Shown here one piece after another: positions 35,085-44,559 of a stretch of 64,000 nt of DNA. The notes under the pieces were generated by a model that was not told where the DNA came from, searched no databases, and saw nothing but the letters and a program-made list of their open reading frames with translations. The translations under genes were made by a program, and so were the position numbers. The stretch spans positions 51,479 through 115,478 of the forward strand of contig CAKSJG010000004.1 in assembly GCA_934463165.1 (NCBI GenBank), written 5' to 3'. How positions within the stretch are numbered: the first letter of the stretch is position 1; each line of letters opens with the position of its first letter. Source of the stretch: an uncultured Clostridia bacterium. GTDB taxonomy: Bacteria > Bacillota > Clostridia > UMGS1810.

Positions 35085-36404
35085 ATGAACACGGAAAGAA
35101 GAAAAATTTTTGAACTGTTTGAAAAAAACAAAGAATTTGCGGATTCTGCCGTAAAAAACGGAATTGAGCAGAACAGAAAGGACGATGCGGAAATCAAACT
35201 TACCGACAAGAACGGAAAGCCGATTAAGGGAGCAAAAATAAAAGTAAACCAAAAAAACCATGACTTCCGCTTCGGCGCAAACATCTTTATGCTTGATGAG
35301 CTTGAAACGGAAGAGAAAAACGAAAAGTACAAAGAGGCATTCAAGGGATTATTCAACATGGCAACTCTTCCGTTTTACTGGTCTGATCTTGAACCCGAAG
35401 AGGGAAAAACACGCTACACAAAAGACAGCTCGAAAATATATCGCCGCCCGACACCCGACCTTTGCATGGAATTTTGCAAAGAAAACGAAATTGAGCCGAG
35501 AGAGCACGGACTGGCATATGAAGCATGGTTTCCGAATTGGCTTAAAGACGCGGATGTATTTACGATAAAAGACAGATACGAAAAACGCTGCAAAGAGATA
35601 AGCGAGCGTTACGGAGACAAAATCCGCACGATAGAAGTCACAAACGAGCACGACTGGGAAAAAGGAAAAACAGCAATGTATGAAGAGCCCGACCTTGTGG
35701 AATATTCATTTAAAACGGCAAGAAAATATTTCGGAGCAAACGAGCTTACGATAAATGAATGGCCGTGGCTTTGGTCAGAACCTGCAAGAACGCGAAGCAG
35801 ATATTACATGCAGATTGAACGCGCATTGAGAAACGGCGCGGAGATAGATGCCGTGGGAATGCAATATCATATGTTCTTTAAATCGGAAGAAGAATATGAA
35901 AAAACAAGAAAATACTATGATCCCAAGCATCTGTATGATGTTTTGAATTTATATTCAAGATTTAACAAACCTATTCAGATTACAGAAATAACATTCCCTG
36001 CATATACCGACAGCGCAGAGGACGAGGAAATACAGGCGGAGCTTATCAGACTGCATTACAGCCTGTGGTTTGCCCACAAAAACGTTGAACAGATTATATA
36101 TTGGAATCTGCCCGACGGCTATGCCGCATTTGCGCCGCAGGGCGATATGACATCGGGTGAAAATTATTACCGCGGAGGGTTGCTCCGTTTTAACCTCAGC
36201 AAAAAGCCTGCATATTATATGCTTGATGAGCTCATAAACAAAACATGGCGTACAAATACGGAAATCACAACGGACGAAAACGGAATTGCAAAGTTCAGGG
36301 GATTCTGCGGAATGTATGACATAACGGTTGAAAACGGCAATGAAAAAGAAAGCATACACGTTAAAAAAGATTGCGAAAACAAAAAAGAAATAACCGTAAA
36401 ATAA
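35085..36404 (+). CDS. Glycoside hydrolase family 10 endo-xylanase, cytoplasmic
   Basis: 439 residues. After a short N-terminal beta segment (about 30-60, EIKLTDKNGKPIKGA, and again at the C-terminus) comes a GH10 TIM barrel. The acid/base is Glu188 in EVTNEHDW, and the nucleophile is Glu301 in IQITEITFP. No signal peptide or anchor is present, so it probably trims imported xylo-oligosaccharides rather than polymer. AAGGAGAG lies eight bases before the ATG at 35085; the upstream in-frame codons are leader. It is divergent from uxuA and forms a xylan/glucuronate cluster with it. Confidence 0.88.
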   Translation: MNTERRKIFELFEKNKEFADSAVKNGIEQNRKDDAEIKLTDKNGKPIKGAKIKVNQKNHDFRFGANIFMLDELETEEKNEKYKEAFKGLFNMATLPFYWSDLEPEEGKTRYTKDSSKIYRRPTPDLCMEFCKENEIEPREHGLAYEAWFPNWLKDADVFTIKDRYEKRCKEISERYGDKIRTIEVTNEHDWEKGKTAMYEEPDLVEYSFKTARKYFGANELTINEWPWLWSEPARTRSRYYMQIERALRNGAEIDAVGMQYHMFFKSEEEYEKTRKYYDPKHLYDVLNLYSRFNKPIQITEITFPAYTDSAEDEEIQAELIRLHYSLWFAHKNVEQIIYWNLPDGYAAFAPQGDMTSGENYYRGGLLRFNLSKKPAYYMLDELINKTWRTNTEITTDENGIAKFRGFCGMYDITVENGNEKESIHVKKDCENKKEITVK

Positions 36405-36412
36405 TCTGCATA

Positions 36413-36451
36413 AAAATACTGCAGCGGATTAATTGTCCGCTGCAGTATTTT
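36413..36451. terminator. Bidirectional terminator between GH10 and GerMN genes
   Basis: Perfect 16-bp stem (AAAATACTGCAGCGGA and its complement), 7-nt loop, flanked by A and T runs. Confidence 0.93.
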
Positions 36452-36462
36452 ATTTTAAATCA

Positions 36463-37428
36463 TTATTTCACCGCTTCTTTTATATATGACGGGTCGCGTT
36501 TAAGAGGTGAAGAATACAGCGAAGACGGGTCATTTTCTCTCTTTTTGCCGTCTGTAAGAATCTGCACCTTCTCAATTTCGGAAAGCCGCGTGAGGGTATT
36601 TACTATTGAATAAACGGCTATCTTTTCTTCCTGAGAACCCGGCTTTAGACCGGACGCAAATTCACCCGAAAGATTTACAAAACACACGCCCTCCGTCTGT
36701 TCTATGCTTATAAGCCGTGTGCCGCTCGGAATGACGGCCTTGTGAGTTTCGTATCTCGGGCCTGCTATAAGCTCATTTATAAGGGTTTTCTCATAGCTGC
36801 CGAATTTATTTTTAACTCTTCTTGATTCCGCTTCCAGAAGCCTCCCGTCAGAATCGGCAAAATACAGTGTCACAAGCTTTGACGATGATGAATCTCCCTC
36901 GGAGGGAGTCGAAGTCATAATATTTTCACCGCCTATGGCTTCCACAAATTCTCCCCTGCCGTTATCGGCGCGAAGCTGTTTACCGTTGACATATATCTGA
37001 ACCTTATCTATTCCGTCAAACTGACAAAGAGTATATATTATGGAATATCTGCTCAGAAGCTCAAGGGCAAGAGCTCCGTTCTGCTCAGGATCTCTGTAAT
37101 AATCTCCGGCTAAATCTATATTTATTTCTGTTTTATCATCCGGATTAACCGAAACACCCCTGAGGCTGACGCCGAGAGGAATTATAGGTTTTTCAGATGA
37201 TGATGACGGGCCCTTGAAAAGCTTATTCATAACAGTGCTTACAAGTTCCTTTTTATCGGACATCAGATCTGATTTTATATAGTCCGTTTCAAATGCCAGA
37301 CCGTTTTTTTCGGCATTTGAAAAATACAGCTTTACTTCGTTCATTCCGCTCGGAACATCATCTTTGCATGCTGCGAAAATAAGTGCGGTCAAAATGACAA
37401 TAACCGATGTATACAATAATTTTTTCAT
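36463..37428 (-). CDS. GerMN-domain lipoprotein
   Basis: 321 residues. The lipoprotein signal is LIFAACKD (lipobox Cys at about 21). Two GerMN (GerM/LpqB-like) domains cover about 30-170 and 185-310: VKLYFSNAEKNG with ISVNPDDKTEINIDLAGDYY-like strands, then VTLYFADSDGR and VCFVNLSGEFASG. It is encoded immediately after the histidine kinase (stop and start overlap, TAATG). In actinobacteria LpqB, also a GerMN lipoprotein, follows mtrA-mtrB and modulates MtrB. A similar sensor-modulating role is inferred here. Confidence 0.85.
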   Translation of the reverse strand: MKKLLYTSVIVILTALIFAACKDDVPSGMNEVKLYFSNAEKNGLAFETDYIKSDLMSDKKELVSTVMNKLFKGPSSSSEKPIIPLGVSLRGVSVNPDDKTEINIDLAGDYYRDPEQNGALALELLSRYSIIYTLCQFDGIDKVQIYVNGKQLRADNGRGEFVEAIGGENIMTSTPSEGDSSSSKLVTLYFADSDGRLLEAESRRVKNKFGSYEKTLINELIAGPRYETHKAVIPSGTRLISIEQTEGVCFVNLSGEFASGLKPGSQEEKIAVYSIVNTLTRLSEIEKVQILTDGKKRENDPSSLYSSPLKRDPSYIKEAVK

Positions 37429-38915
37429 TATAAAATTTCTCCTTTGCCGCCGTTTGCATCCGGCAGAATTATTGTAAATTCCGAACCTTTTCCGAGCTCA
37501 CTTGTTACGTTTATCTCACCGCCGTGATATTTGACAGCACCAAGAGCTATGGAAAGCCCGAGACCGGTTCCGCCGGTTTCCCTTGAACGTGCCTTATCGA
37601 CGCGGTAAAATCTGTCAAATATTTTGTCAATATCCTCTTTTGCAATTCCGACTCCGTTATCGCGCACCTGTATTATGACCGAGCCGTCCTGTCTTTGCAT
37701 TGTTACGAGAATATATCCCCCGGGGTTGGAATATTTAATCGCGTTATCCACAATATTATATATTCCCTGCCACAGTACATCTCTGTCGGCAAGGATAATA
37801 ATCTCTCCCGGAGAAGAAAAAACAAGGTTAATATCGCTGTTTTTTGCAATGGGCAAAAGACTTTTTTCGATACCCTGAAAGATATCGTTAAGGCTTACCG
37901 GCACAAGTTTTTTATCTTCGCTTTCGCTTCGGACATCCATTTTTGTTATGTATAAAAGCTTGTTTACTATTCTGTTCAGGCGGTCAACCTCGTTATTGAT
38001 ATCGCCCATAAATTCCCTCACGTATTCGGCGCTTATATCGGGAGTCTGCAGTATGGAATCCGCCATAAGCTTAATGGAGCTCAGAGGTGTTTTAAGCTCG
38101 TGCGACGCGTCGGACACAAAGCGCACTCTTCTGTGTTCAGCTTCAGCAACCTTTTCGCTCATTGCATTAAAGGCTTCACCGAGACGAGTGATCTCGTCAT
38201 TGCCGCTGATATCAAGCTTTTCATCAAGAATACCATCGTCACCCATTGACGTAATCTTTGAAGTAAAGCTGACTATTCTTTTTGTAACAAGATTTGCCAC
38301 AACAAAAATAACAATTCCGACTATAAGCGAAATTGCAATTACCAAAAAGAATATTTCGGTCATTATGGTTTTCATAAATTTATTGATACTTTCGGGAACA
38401 TAGACAATATTTGCCGCGCCTGCAGGCTTGCCGTCAGAAAGTGTTATGGGTGACGCGGAGTCTATGGTAACACCCATGCTGCCGTCAGTATATTCGGTAT
38501 AACCGTCTTTGCCGCCGATGGCATCAATAACCGCCGGACGCATCTGAACCGTCCCCTCTGCCGATGAACTGTCAAAGGAATCATAACGCACCATTGCATT
38601 GTTATCTAAAATCAACACCCTCATGCGTGAATCTATTCCCATTTCCGAAATAAATTTATCAACGGCTTCCGCATCCACATCAAACGTATCTTTATCCATA
38701 AAATCGACGGCAAAACTGGAGATAACGTTTGTAACGGTTGTAACGCTCAGACGTTCCTCTTCGTAAAGATAGTTTTTCATCGTAGTTGTCACATAATAGC
38801 TGAAAAGTAAAAGTGCGGTGAGCATTATCATAAAATATGTAAAAACCAACCGCGTCGTTATGCTTGAAAATCTGCCGATTTTTCTATTTGATTTCTTTGA
38901 AATAATATCCGGCAC
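37428..38915 (-). CDS. Sensor histidine kinase
   Basis: 495 residues. TM1 at about 22-43, extracytoplasmic sensor region 44-185, TM2 186-209, HAMP 210-262. The H-box is FVSDASHELKTPLSS with the phospho-His at 272. It is followed by the ATPase domain with NIVDNAIKYSNPGG, DNGVGI, FDRFYRVDKAR and GTGLGLSIA. No PAS domain is seen. The start is GTG at 38915, 32 nt inside the response-regulator gene. It phosphorylates the adjacent OmpR-type regulator. The stimulus is unknown; the layout recalls cell-envelope sensors such as WalK, PhoR or MtrB. Confidence 0.93.
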   Translation of the reverse strand: MPDIISKKSNRKIGRFSSITTRLVFTYFMIMLTALLLFSYYVTTTMKNYLYEEERLSVTTVTNVISSFAVDFMDKDTFDVDAEAVDKFISEMGIDSRMRVLILDNNAMVRYDSFDSSSAEGTVQMRPAVIDAIGGKDGYTEYTDGSMGVTIDSASPITLSDGKPAGAANIVYVPESINKFMKTIMTEIFFLVIAISLIVGIVIFVVANLVTKRIVSFTSKITSMGDDGILDEKLDISGNDEITRLGEAFNAMSEKVAEAEHRRVRFVSDASHELKTPLSSIKLMADSILQTPDISAEYVREFMGDINNEVDRLNRIVNKLLYITKMDVRSESEDKKLVPVSLNDIFQGIEKSLLPIAKNSDINLVFSSPGEIIILADRDVLWQGIYNIVDNAIKYSNPGGYILVTMQRQDGSVIIQVRDNGVGIAKEDIDKIFDRFYRVDKARSRETGGTGLGLSIALGAVKYHGGEINVTSELGKGSEFTIILPDANGGKGEIL

Positions 38916-39570
38916 CCCACTTTGTCAGCAAATATTTCGGCTCCGCACTGTTGGGCTCGATCTTTTCGCGAAGACGTCTGATATGTACATCCACGGTGCG
39001 CGCATCACCCGGATAGTCATAACCCCAGACAAGATCAAGCAGACTCTCGCGGCTATATACCTTACCCTGATTTGTAACAAGAAGATCCATGAGGTCAAAT
39101 TCCTTTGCCGTAAGATCCGTTGTAACGCCCTCTATGGTGATTTTACGCTGATTATAATCCAGCTCAACAGCGCCGAAACGTTTTTTGGAGGCATCTCCGT
39201 TTGAATGCGGAGGAGTGACCCTGCGCATAACAGCCTTTACCCTTGCCTTAAGCTCAAGAATATTAAAAGGCTTAGTGAGGTAATCGTCGGCTCCGTATTC
39301 AAGCCCGAGTATCTTATCCATATCTTCGGTTTTGGCAGTAAGCATAATAATCGGAACGTTTGAAAACTCCCTGATTTTCTGACATACGGTAAGACCGTCG
39401 ATTTTCGGAAGCATAAGATCAAGAATTATAATATCTGTATTTTTATCTTTCGCAAGACTCAGCGCCTCCTCACCGTCATATGCGGTTTCAACGCTGCAGC
39501 CGTCTTGCTCAAAGTTGAATTTCATCCCCTTAACAAGCAGTTTTTCATCATCCACTATTAATATTTTCAT
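38884..39570 (-). CDS. OmpR/PhoB-type response regulator
   Basis: 228 residues. The receiver domain has the acidic pair in IVDDEK, phospho-acceptor Asp51 in IIILDLMLPKIDG and LTKPF. The C-terminal winged helix has LTAKEFDLMDLLVTNQGKVYSR and ARTVDVHIRRLREK. First gene of the RR-HK-GerMN set, 13 nt after the ComEA-like gene, so transcribed with the dnaG-rpoD run or from an unseen promoter. Confidence 0.95.
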   Translation of the reverse strand: MKILIVDDEKLLVKGMKFNFEQDGCSVETAYDGEEALSLAKDKNTDIIILDLMLPKIDGLTVCQKIREFSNVPIIMLTAKTEDMDKILGLEYGADDYLTKPFNILELKARVKAVMRRVTPPHSNGDASKKRFGAVELDYNQRKITIEGVTTDLTAKEFDLMDLLVTNQGKVYSRESLLDLVWGYDYPGDARTVDVHIRRLREKIEPNSAEPKYLLTKWGAGYYFKEIK

Positions 39571-39583
39571 CTATATATCCCTC

Positions 39584-40165
39584 TCAGACAGTTATATAAG
39601 CTTGCATTTTTTCAAATTTTTTTGTTCCTATTCCCTTTATCTGTTTAATTTCATCAATACTTTTAAATCCGCCGTTTGCCTCTCTGTATTTTATAATGGC
39701 ATCCGCGGTTTTATCTCCGACTCCGGGTATCTGAGTAAGTTCATCCTTTAATGCCGAATTCAGATTGCATCTGAATTCCCCGGACGAATCGGCTTTCTGC
39801 TCCGATTTATATCCTGATGCCGCCGCCGTTTTGTTTTTACCCGCTTTGGGAATATTTATCGTACACGGCTCCGAAATCAGCTTATCAATATCAATATCAC
39901 TTAAATCGGCATCGTCGCTTACCCCACCTGCCTCATATATTGCCTCGCTTATCGGAGTTCCGGAAGAAACAGAGTATTCGCCCCGGTTTTTTATCTCTCC
40001 GGTAAATTTCACCGTAACCTTTTTGTCGGTGTCCGTTTCGGAGACATTTGTAATTTCAAGTGTATCGACAGCTGTATATTTCTTTGCGAGAAAACCGAGA
40101 AACACGAGCAGAAGCGCAACGCATACAACCGCAAGCGCCTTTTCAAAAGCGGAATTATTCTTCAT
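39584..40165 (-). CDS. ComEA-like membrane-anchored DNA-binding protein
   Basis: 193 residues: an N-terminal membrane span (about 9-27), an SLBB-like domain (about 50-110, VKFTGEIKNRGEYSVSSGTPISEAI) and a C-terminal helix-hairpin-helix pair. The pair contains NSALKDELTQIPGVGDKTADAIIKYR and GGFKSIDEIKQIKGIGTKKFEKM. ComEA binds incoming DNA during natural transformation. No comEB/comEC lies in the window, so its use for competence is unproven. Confidence 0.88.
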   Translation of the reverse strand: MKNNSAFEKALAVVCVALLLVFLGFLAKKYTAVDTLEITNVSETDTDKKVTVKFTGEIKNRGEYSVSSGTPISEAIYEAGGVSDDADLSDIDIDKLISEPCTINIPKAGKNKTAAASGYKSEQKADSSGEFRCNLNSALKDELTQIPGVGDKTADAIIKYREANGGFKSIDEIKQIKGIGTKKFEKMQAYITV

Positions 40166-40168
40166 GGC

Positions 40169-41584
40169 TTACTCCAGAAAGTCTTTGAGCTTTTTACTGC
40201 GGCTGGGATGACGAAGCTTACGCAGAGCCTTTGCCTCTATCTGACGAATTCTCTCTCTTGTTACCTTAAATTCACGGCCGACCTCTTCAAGTGTTCTTGC
40301 CCTGCCGTCATCAAGACCGAAACGCAGTCTCAAGACCTCAGCCTCGCGCGGCTGAAGCGTGTCGAGAACGTTGATAAGCTGCTCTTTAAGGAGCATAAAT
40401 GCCGCCATTTCGGACGGAGCGGGAGTGTCACTGTCGGGAATAAAATCACCGAGAATGCTGTCTTCCTCTTCTCCTATCGGAGTTTCCAGCGATACGGGCT
40501 CCTGCGCAATCTTCATAATTTCGCGTACTCTGTCTTCGTTCATGTTCATTTCCCGTGCAATCTCATCAACTCTCGGTTCATGACCGTATTCCTGCAAAAG
40601 CTGCCTGGATACACGGATAAGCTTGTTTATCGTTTCAACCATATGAACGGGGATACGTATCGTCCTTGCCTGATCGGCAATTGCGCGCGTTATTGCCTGA
40701 CGAATCCACCATGTTGCATAGGTACTGAATTTATAGCCCTTTGTATAATCGAATTTTTCAACCGCCTTAATGAGTCCGAGGTTACCCTCCTGAATAAGAT
40801 CAAGAAAGAGCATTCCGCGGCCGACATATCTTTTTGCGATGCTGACAACAAGCCTTAAATTTGCCTCGGCAAGCCTCTTTTTTGCAGCCTCGTCGCCGTC
40901 TTTCATTCTTTCGGCAAGCTCTATTTCTTCATTTGCAGAAAGAAGCGGAACCTTTCCTATTTCTTTTAAATACATTCTTACAGGGTCATCAAGACCGATT
41001 CCCTCGGGAATACTGAGATCGATTTCTTCGGCATTCGTCTGGATTTCCTCAAGCTCACGGTCCAGATCCTCAACAAGCTCTATTCCGCTGGATTCTATGG
41101 TTTCATATATTTTATCGATCTGCTTTACGGAAAGATTGATTTTATCGAGAGCGTCCATTATCTCTTTATAAGAAAGCACACCCTTCCTTTTTCCCGCTTC
41201 TATGAGATTTCTTATAATGGCAAGCTTTTCTTTGGTTGCGGCATCCTTTGAAACGGGCTTATCTTCCGATTTTTTTGACTTCGCGTCCTTAGCAGATGCC
41301 GCTTCCTTCGCTGCGCTTTCGGCTTTTGCTTCCTTTTTCTCCTTAGGAGTCTTTGTGTCTTTTACTTTCTTTTCATCCCCGGGCGCTTTAGCCTTTTCAA
41401 TCTTTTTTTCTTCCGCGGACGGTTTATCTTTTTTAGGCTCTTTTTCGGACGCACTTTTCTTTTTTGTTTCGGCGGCTGCCTTTTTGGTTGTTTTCTTTGC
41501 GGGCTTTTCAGTCTTTTCCGCCTTTTTGTCCTGTTCGGCAACGATTTTTGTTTCTTCTATAACTGCATCTTTTTTTTCTGCCAT
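40169..41584 (-). CDS. rpoD: Primary RNA polymerase sigma factor (RpoD/SigA)
   Basis: 471 residues. An N-terminal Lys/Ala/Glu-rich low-complexity stretch (about 1-120) precedes region 1.1 and the sigma-70 core. The core has DPVRMYLKEIGKVPLLS (1.2), LRLVVSIAKRYVGRGMLFLDLIQEGN and FDYTKGYKFSTYATWWIRQA (2.x), then HMVETINKL and regions 3-4 ending in EEVGREFKVTRERIRQIEAKAL. The ATG at 41584 has GGAGG upstream; in-frame codons before it belong to the dnaG gap. Encoded 13 nt after dnaG as in the macromolecular-synthesis operon. The long charged N-terminus is unusual for SigA. Confidence 0.97.
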   Translation of the reverse strand: MAEKKDAVIEETKIVAEQDKKAEKTEKPAKKTTKKAAAETKKKSASEKEPKKDKPSAEEKKIEKAKAPGDEKKVKDTKTPKEKKEAKAESAAKEAASAKDAKSKKSEDKPVSKDAATKEKLAIIRNLIEAGKRKGVLSYKEIMDALDKINLSVKQIDKIYETIESSGIELVEDLDRELEEIQTNAEEIDLSIPEGIGLDDPVRMYLKEIGKVPLLSANEEIELAERMKDGDEAAKKRLAEANLRLVVSIAKRYVGRGMLFLDLIQEGNLGLIKAVEKFDYTKGYKFSTYATWWIRQAITRAIADQARTIRIPVHMVETINKLIRVSRQLLQEYGHEPRVDEIAREMNMNEDRVREIMKIAQEPVSLETPIGEEEDSILGDFIPDSDTPAPSEMAAFMLLKEQLINVLDTLQPREAEVLRLRFGLDDGRARTLEEVGREFKVTRERIRQIEAKALRKLRHPSRSKKLKDFLE

Positions 41585-41597
41585 ATCGATTCCTCCA

Positions 41598-43355
41598 TTA
41601 TCCTTTGTTATTAATGATATCATTAAATTCCTCAAGGGTGATTTTGTTCTGCTTCAAAAGCTCCATTGCCCTCTGCGGACCGGATTTTTGATTTATTTGA
41701 TTTATATAATCACTCACAGCCTTATCCGTATCTTCGGATTGAGCGTCAAGTGCAAGTATGGATGTTGCTTCGTTTATATCATCCTCCGTATTGAGCATTG
41801 ATATAAGCGCCGTATTTGATGTTTCGCCGCCGTTTTCAAAACAGTCCTTTATATATTTAAAGATTGTTTTATGTATCGGAAGCGTAAACATATCTTCACT
41901 AAGCTTGGATTTATATTTATCATAAAGCCGTTTTTCGTAAAAAAGCGTTCCGAGCAAAAGCGCACATGTCTTTTCGAGATATTCGCCCGTATCGGACACG
42001 GAATATTTTTTGTTTATGACATTTATCGCATCAGCATTTGTTCCGACCAGAGCATCGGATACGGTTTCTGCCCTTTTCAGCCCCGTCTGAGACAATATTG
42101 ACGCTTTCTGCACTCCTGTCCGCTCCGAAATGATGCCTGCGCAGACATCAAGCTCCACATCATTCTTTATCAGCCGCAAATACTCCGTAAGCTCTGATAT
42201 ATATGATATCACATCGTCATAATTTTTCAGGTCATAGTTTCCCCCGAAATAATCAATTAAATACAGCATGTCCTTTTTTCGGTTTCTGACCTCTGCCTCA
42301 AAGCGCGTTTTCCCGTATGATTCGATATATTCGTCCGGATCCTTGGCACCTTTTAAATATACGACCGATATTTTGATATTGACTCCGCGCAGTATCGAAA
42401 TTGCGCGGTTTGTGGCAGCTCTTCCGGCGGAATCGCTGTCGTAGCATATGACAACTTCTTTGAAATACCTTGCAATAATTCGCGCCTGCATATCGGTAAG
42501 AGCCGTTCCGAGTGTCGCAACGGCGTTGTCATAGCCGCTTTTCACAAGAGCTATGGCATCCATATATCCCTCGCAAAGTATGACAAAATCTTTTTTTGAG
42601 TGACGTGCAATGTTTAATCCGTAAAGATTTTTGCGTTTGTTGAAAATATTTGAATCCGCGGAGTTAAGATATTTCGGCTTACTGTCGTCAAGGACTCTGC
42701 CGCCGAAGCCTATAACGTTATTATTAACGTCAAAAATGGTAAACATTATGCGGTTTCTGAATGTATCGTAAAGACTTCCGTCATCGCGTTTTTTTGCCAG
42801 CGAGCAGTCATATATATCGGCTTCGTCATACCCCTTTTCTTTAAGATAATCAACAAGTGCCGTCCACTTATCGGGAGCGTATCCGAGCCAGAAATACTTA
42901 ACGGTTTTGCCGTCTATATTCCTTTTTTTAAAGTATTCGACGGCTTGTCTGCTGCCGCTCACACAGGAATAAAAGAATTCCGCAGCATGCATGTTTATTT
43001 CGAGCATGAGTTCATCGTGCCTTTTTCTGCGTTTATAATTGTCATTTTCCTCATACGAAGATTTGGGAAGCGCTATATTTGCCCTTTCGGCAAGCTTAAC
43101 GACGGCATCGTGAAAAGACAAATCTTCATTTTTCATCACAAAGCGAATGACGTCTCCACCGACACCGCAGCCGAAGCATTTAAAAATTCCCCGCCTCGGC
43201 GAAACCGAAAATGACGGAGTTTTTTCATGATGAAAAGGGCAAAGACCGATATATGAGCTGCCGGCCTTTTTCAGGTGCACACTTTTGGATATAACATCGT
43301 ATATATCGTTTTTGTCTGCAACTTCCTGAATAATATAATCCGGAAAACGCGGCAA
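41598..43355 (-). CDS. dnaG: DNA primase
   Basis: 585 residues. The N-terminal CHC2 zinc ribbon (CPFHHEKTPSFSVSPRR followed by KCFGCGVGGDV) is followed by the polymerase core with TOPRIM motifs ILCEGYMDA and CYDSDSAGRAA. The C-terminal helicase-binding domain is weakly conserved. It synthesises replication primers. Encoded directly before rpoD; the stop codon is 13 nt from the rpoD start. Confidence 0.97.
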   Translation of the reverse strand: MPRFPDYIIQEVADKNDIYDVISKSVHLKKAGSSYIGLCPFHHEKTPSFSVSPRRGIFKCFGCGVGGDVIRFVMKNEDLSFHDAVVKLAERANIALPKSSYEENDNYKRRKRHDELMLEINMHAAEFFYSCVSGSRQAVEYFKKRNIDGKTVKYFWLGYAPDKWTALVDYLKEKGYDEADIYDCSLAKKRDDGSLYDTFRNRIMFTIFDVNNNVIGFGGRVLDDSKPKYLNSADSNIFNKRKNLYGLNIARHSKKDFVILCEGYMDAIALVKSGYDNAVATLGTALTDMQARIIARYFKEVVICYDSDSAGRAATNRAISILRGVNIKISVVYLKGAKDPDEYIESYGKTRFEAEVRNRKKDMLYLIDYFGGNYDLKNYDDVISYISELTEYLRLIKNDVELDVCAGIISERTGVQKASILSQTGLKRAETVSDALVGTNADAINVINKKYSVSDTGEYLEKTCALLLGTLFYEKRLYDKYKSKLSEDMFTLPIHKTIFKYIKDCFENGGETSNTALISMLNTEDDINEATSILALDAQSEDTDKAVSDYINQINQKSGPQRAMELLKQNKITLEEFNDIINNKG

Positions 43356-43423
43356 TTTTGTCCTCTCCTTTCATCATATTTACGTCAACTGATTAATTCG
43401 ACACAAAAGTTTCAAATCCTCTG

Positions 43424-43450
43424 CAAAAAATAACATTCTGTTATTTTTTG
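43424..43450. terminator. Possible weak terminator between dgt and dnaG
   Basis: CAAAAAATAACA pairs with TGTTATTTTTTG around three bases. GC-poor, T-rich 3' arm on both strands. May partly insulate dnaG-rpoD from dgt. Confidence 0.45.
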
Positions 43451-43488
43451 TATAAATGCAAAAATTTTTTGTAACAGTTTGTGCACTA

Positions 43489-44475
43489 TTATTTTATGGG
43501 CATAAATAATTTATTAAAAAGATCCACACAATAATTATCGGTCATACCGGCTATATAATCGCACACGACGGTTTCGGGAGGGAAGCTGCCCAGTAGTCTG
43601 CGGTATTCATCGGTGAGTTTGTCGGTATTTTTCATAAAATATACGTACAGCTTTTCTATAACCATATATGACTGTTCGTCTCTTACACCAAGCTTATTGT
43701 ACACATTGTCAAACATAAATGTGCGAAGAGACATCATGTTGTCTTCAAGAGCGGGGCTCATGGCAATTGCACCTTTTTGAAGGCTCGTATATACTATGTC
43801 CTCTATAAGATTGTTTATCCGTTTTGAGTGGGTATCTCCGAGAGAGGTGAGAAGCTCTTTCGGAATATCACTGTTTTTTATAACACCGGCACGAACGGCG
43901 TCGTCTATATCGTGATTGATATATGCAAAGCGATCGGCATATTTCACAACGATGCCCTCATCTGTCGATGCAAGGTTTGAACCTGTGTGGTTTACTATTC
44001 CGTCGCGGACTTCATACGTAAGATTCATTCCGCGCCCGTCGCGTTCGAGAATGTCAACAACTCTCAGGCTCTGCTCATAATGTCTGAATCCGCCGGGAGC
44101 TAGCTCATTTAAGGCTCTCTCGCCTGAATGACCGAAAGGCGTATGTCCGAGATCATGCCCGAGGGATATTGCTTCAACAAGATCCTCGTTCAGTCTCAGT
44201 GCACGCGCTACGGTGCGCGCTATCTGTGATACTTCAAGAGTATGAGTGAGTCTCGTGCGAAAATGATCATTGTCAAGAGAAATAAAAACCTGGGTTTTGT
44301 GCTTTAATCTGCGGAAGGACTTGCTGTGTATAATCCTGTCGCGGTCGCGTGCAAAATCGGTTCTCAGGCTGCATTTTTCCTCATGTATCTTCCTGCCTTT
44401 TGAGCAGGAAGACAGAGTTGCCCGTGCAGACAGGGAATCTTCTTCAAGCTTTTCTCTCATTTCACGAATATTCAT
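43489..44475 (-). CDS. dgt: Deoxyguanosinetriphosphate triphosphohydrolase-like protein
   Basis: 328 residues of HD-domain dNTPase. The metal-binding set is in SFRRLKHKTQVF, the following HTLEVSQIARTVARAL, GHDLGHTPFGHSGERAL and YADRFAYINHDIDDA. It hydrolyses dNTPs to nucleoside and triphosphate, and precedes dnaG in many Bacillota. The ATG at 44475 is used because AAAGGGA touches an ATG nine bases upstream. Confidence 0.94.
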   Translation of the reverse strand: MNIREMREKLEEDSLSARATLSSCSKGRKIHEEKCSLRTDFARDRDRIIHSKSFRRLKHKTQVFISLDNDHFRTRLTHTLEVSQIARTVARALRLNEDLVEAISLGHDLGHTPFGHSGERALNELAPGGFRHYEQSLRVVDILERDGRGMNLTYEVRDGIVNHTGSNLASTDEGIVVKYADRFAYINHDIDDAVRAGVIKNSDIPKELLTSLGDTHSKRINNLIEDIVYTSLQKGAIAMSPALEDNMMSLRTFMFDNVYNKLGVRDEQSYMVIEKLYVYFMKNTDKLTDEYRRLLGSFPPETVVCDYIAGMTDNYCVDLFNKLFMPIK

Positions 44476-44559
44476 AACGGTCATTCCCTTTCTTTCTGTC
44501 TATATTTTATATTAATACTACAAAAAAGCAAAAAATCCTTTTTTGGGTGATTTAATATT

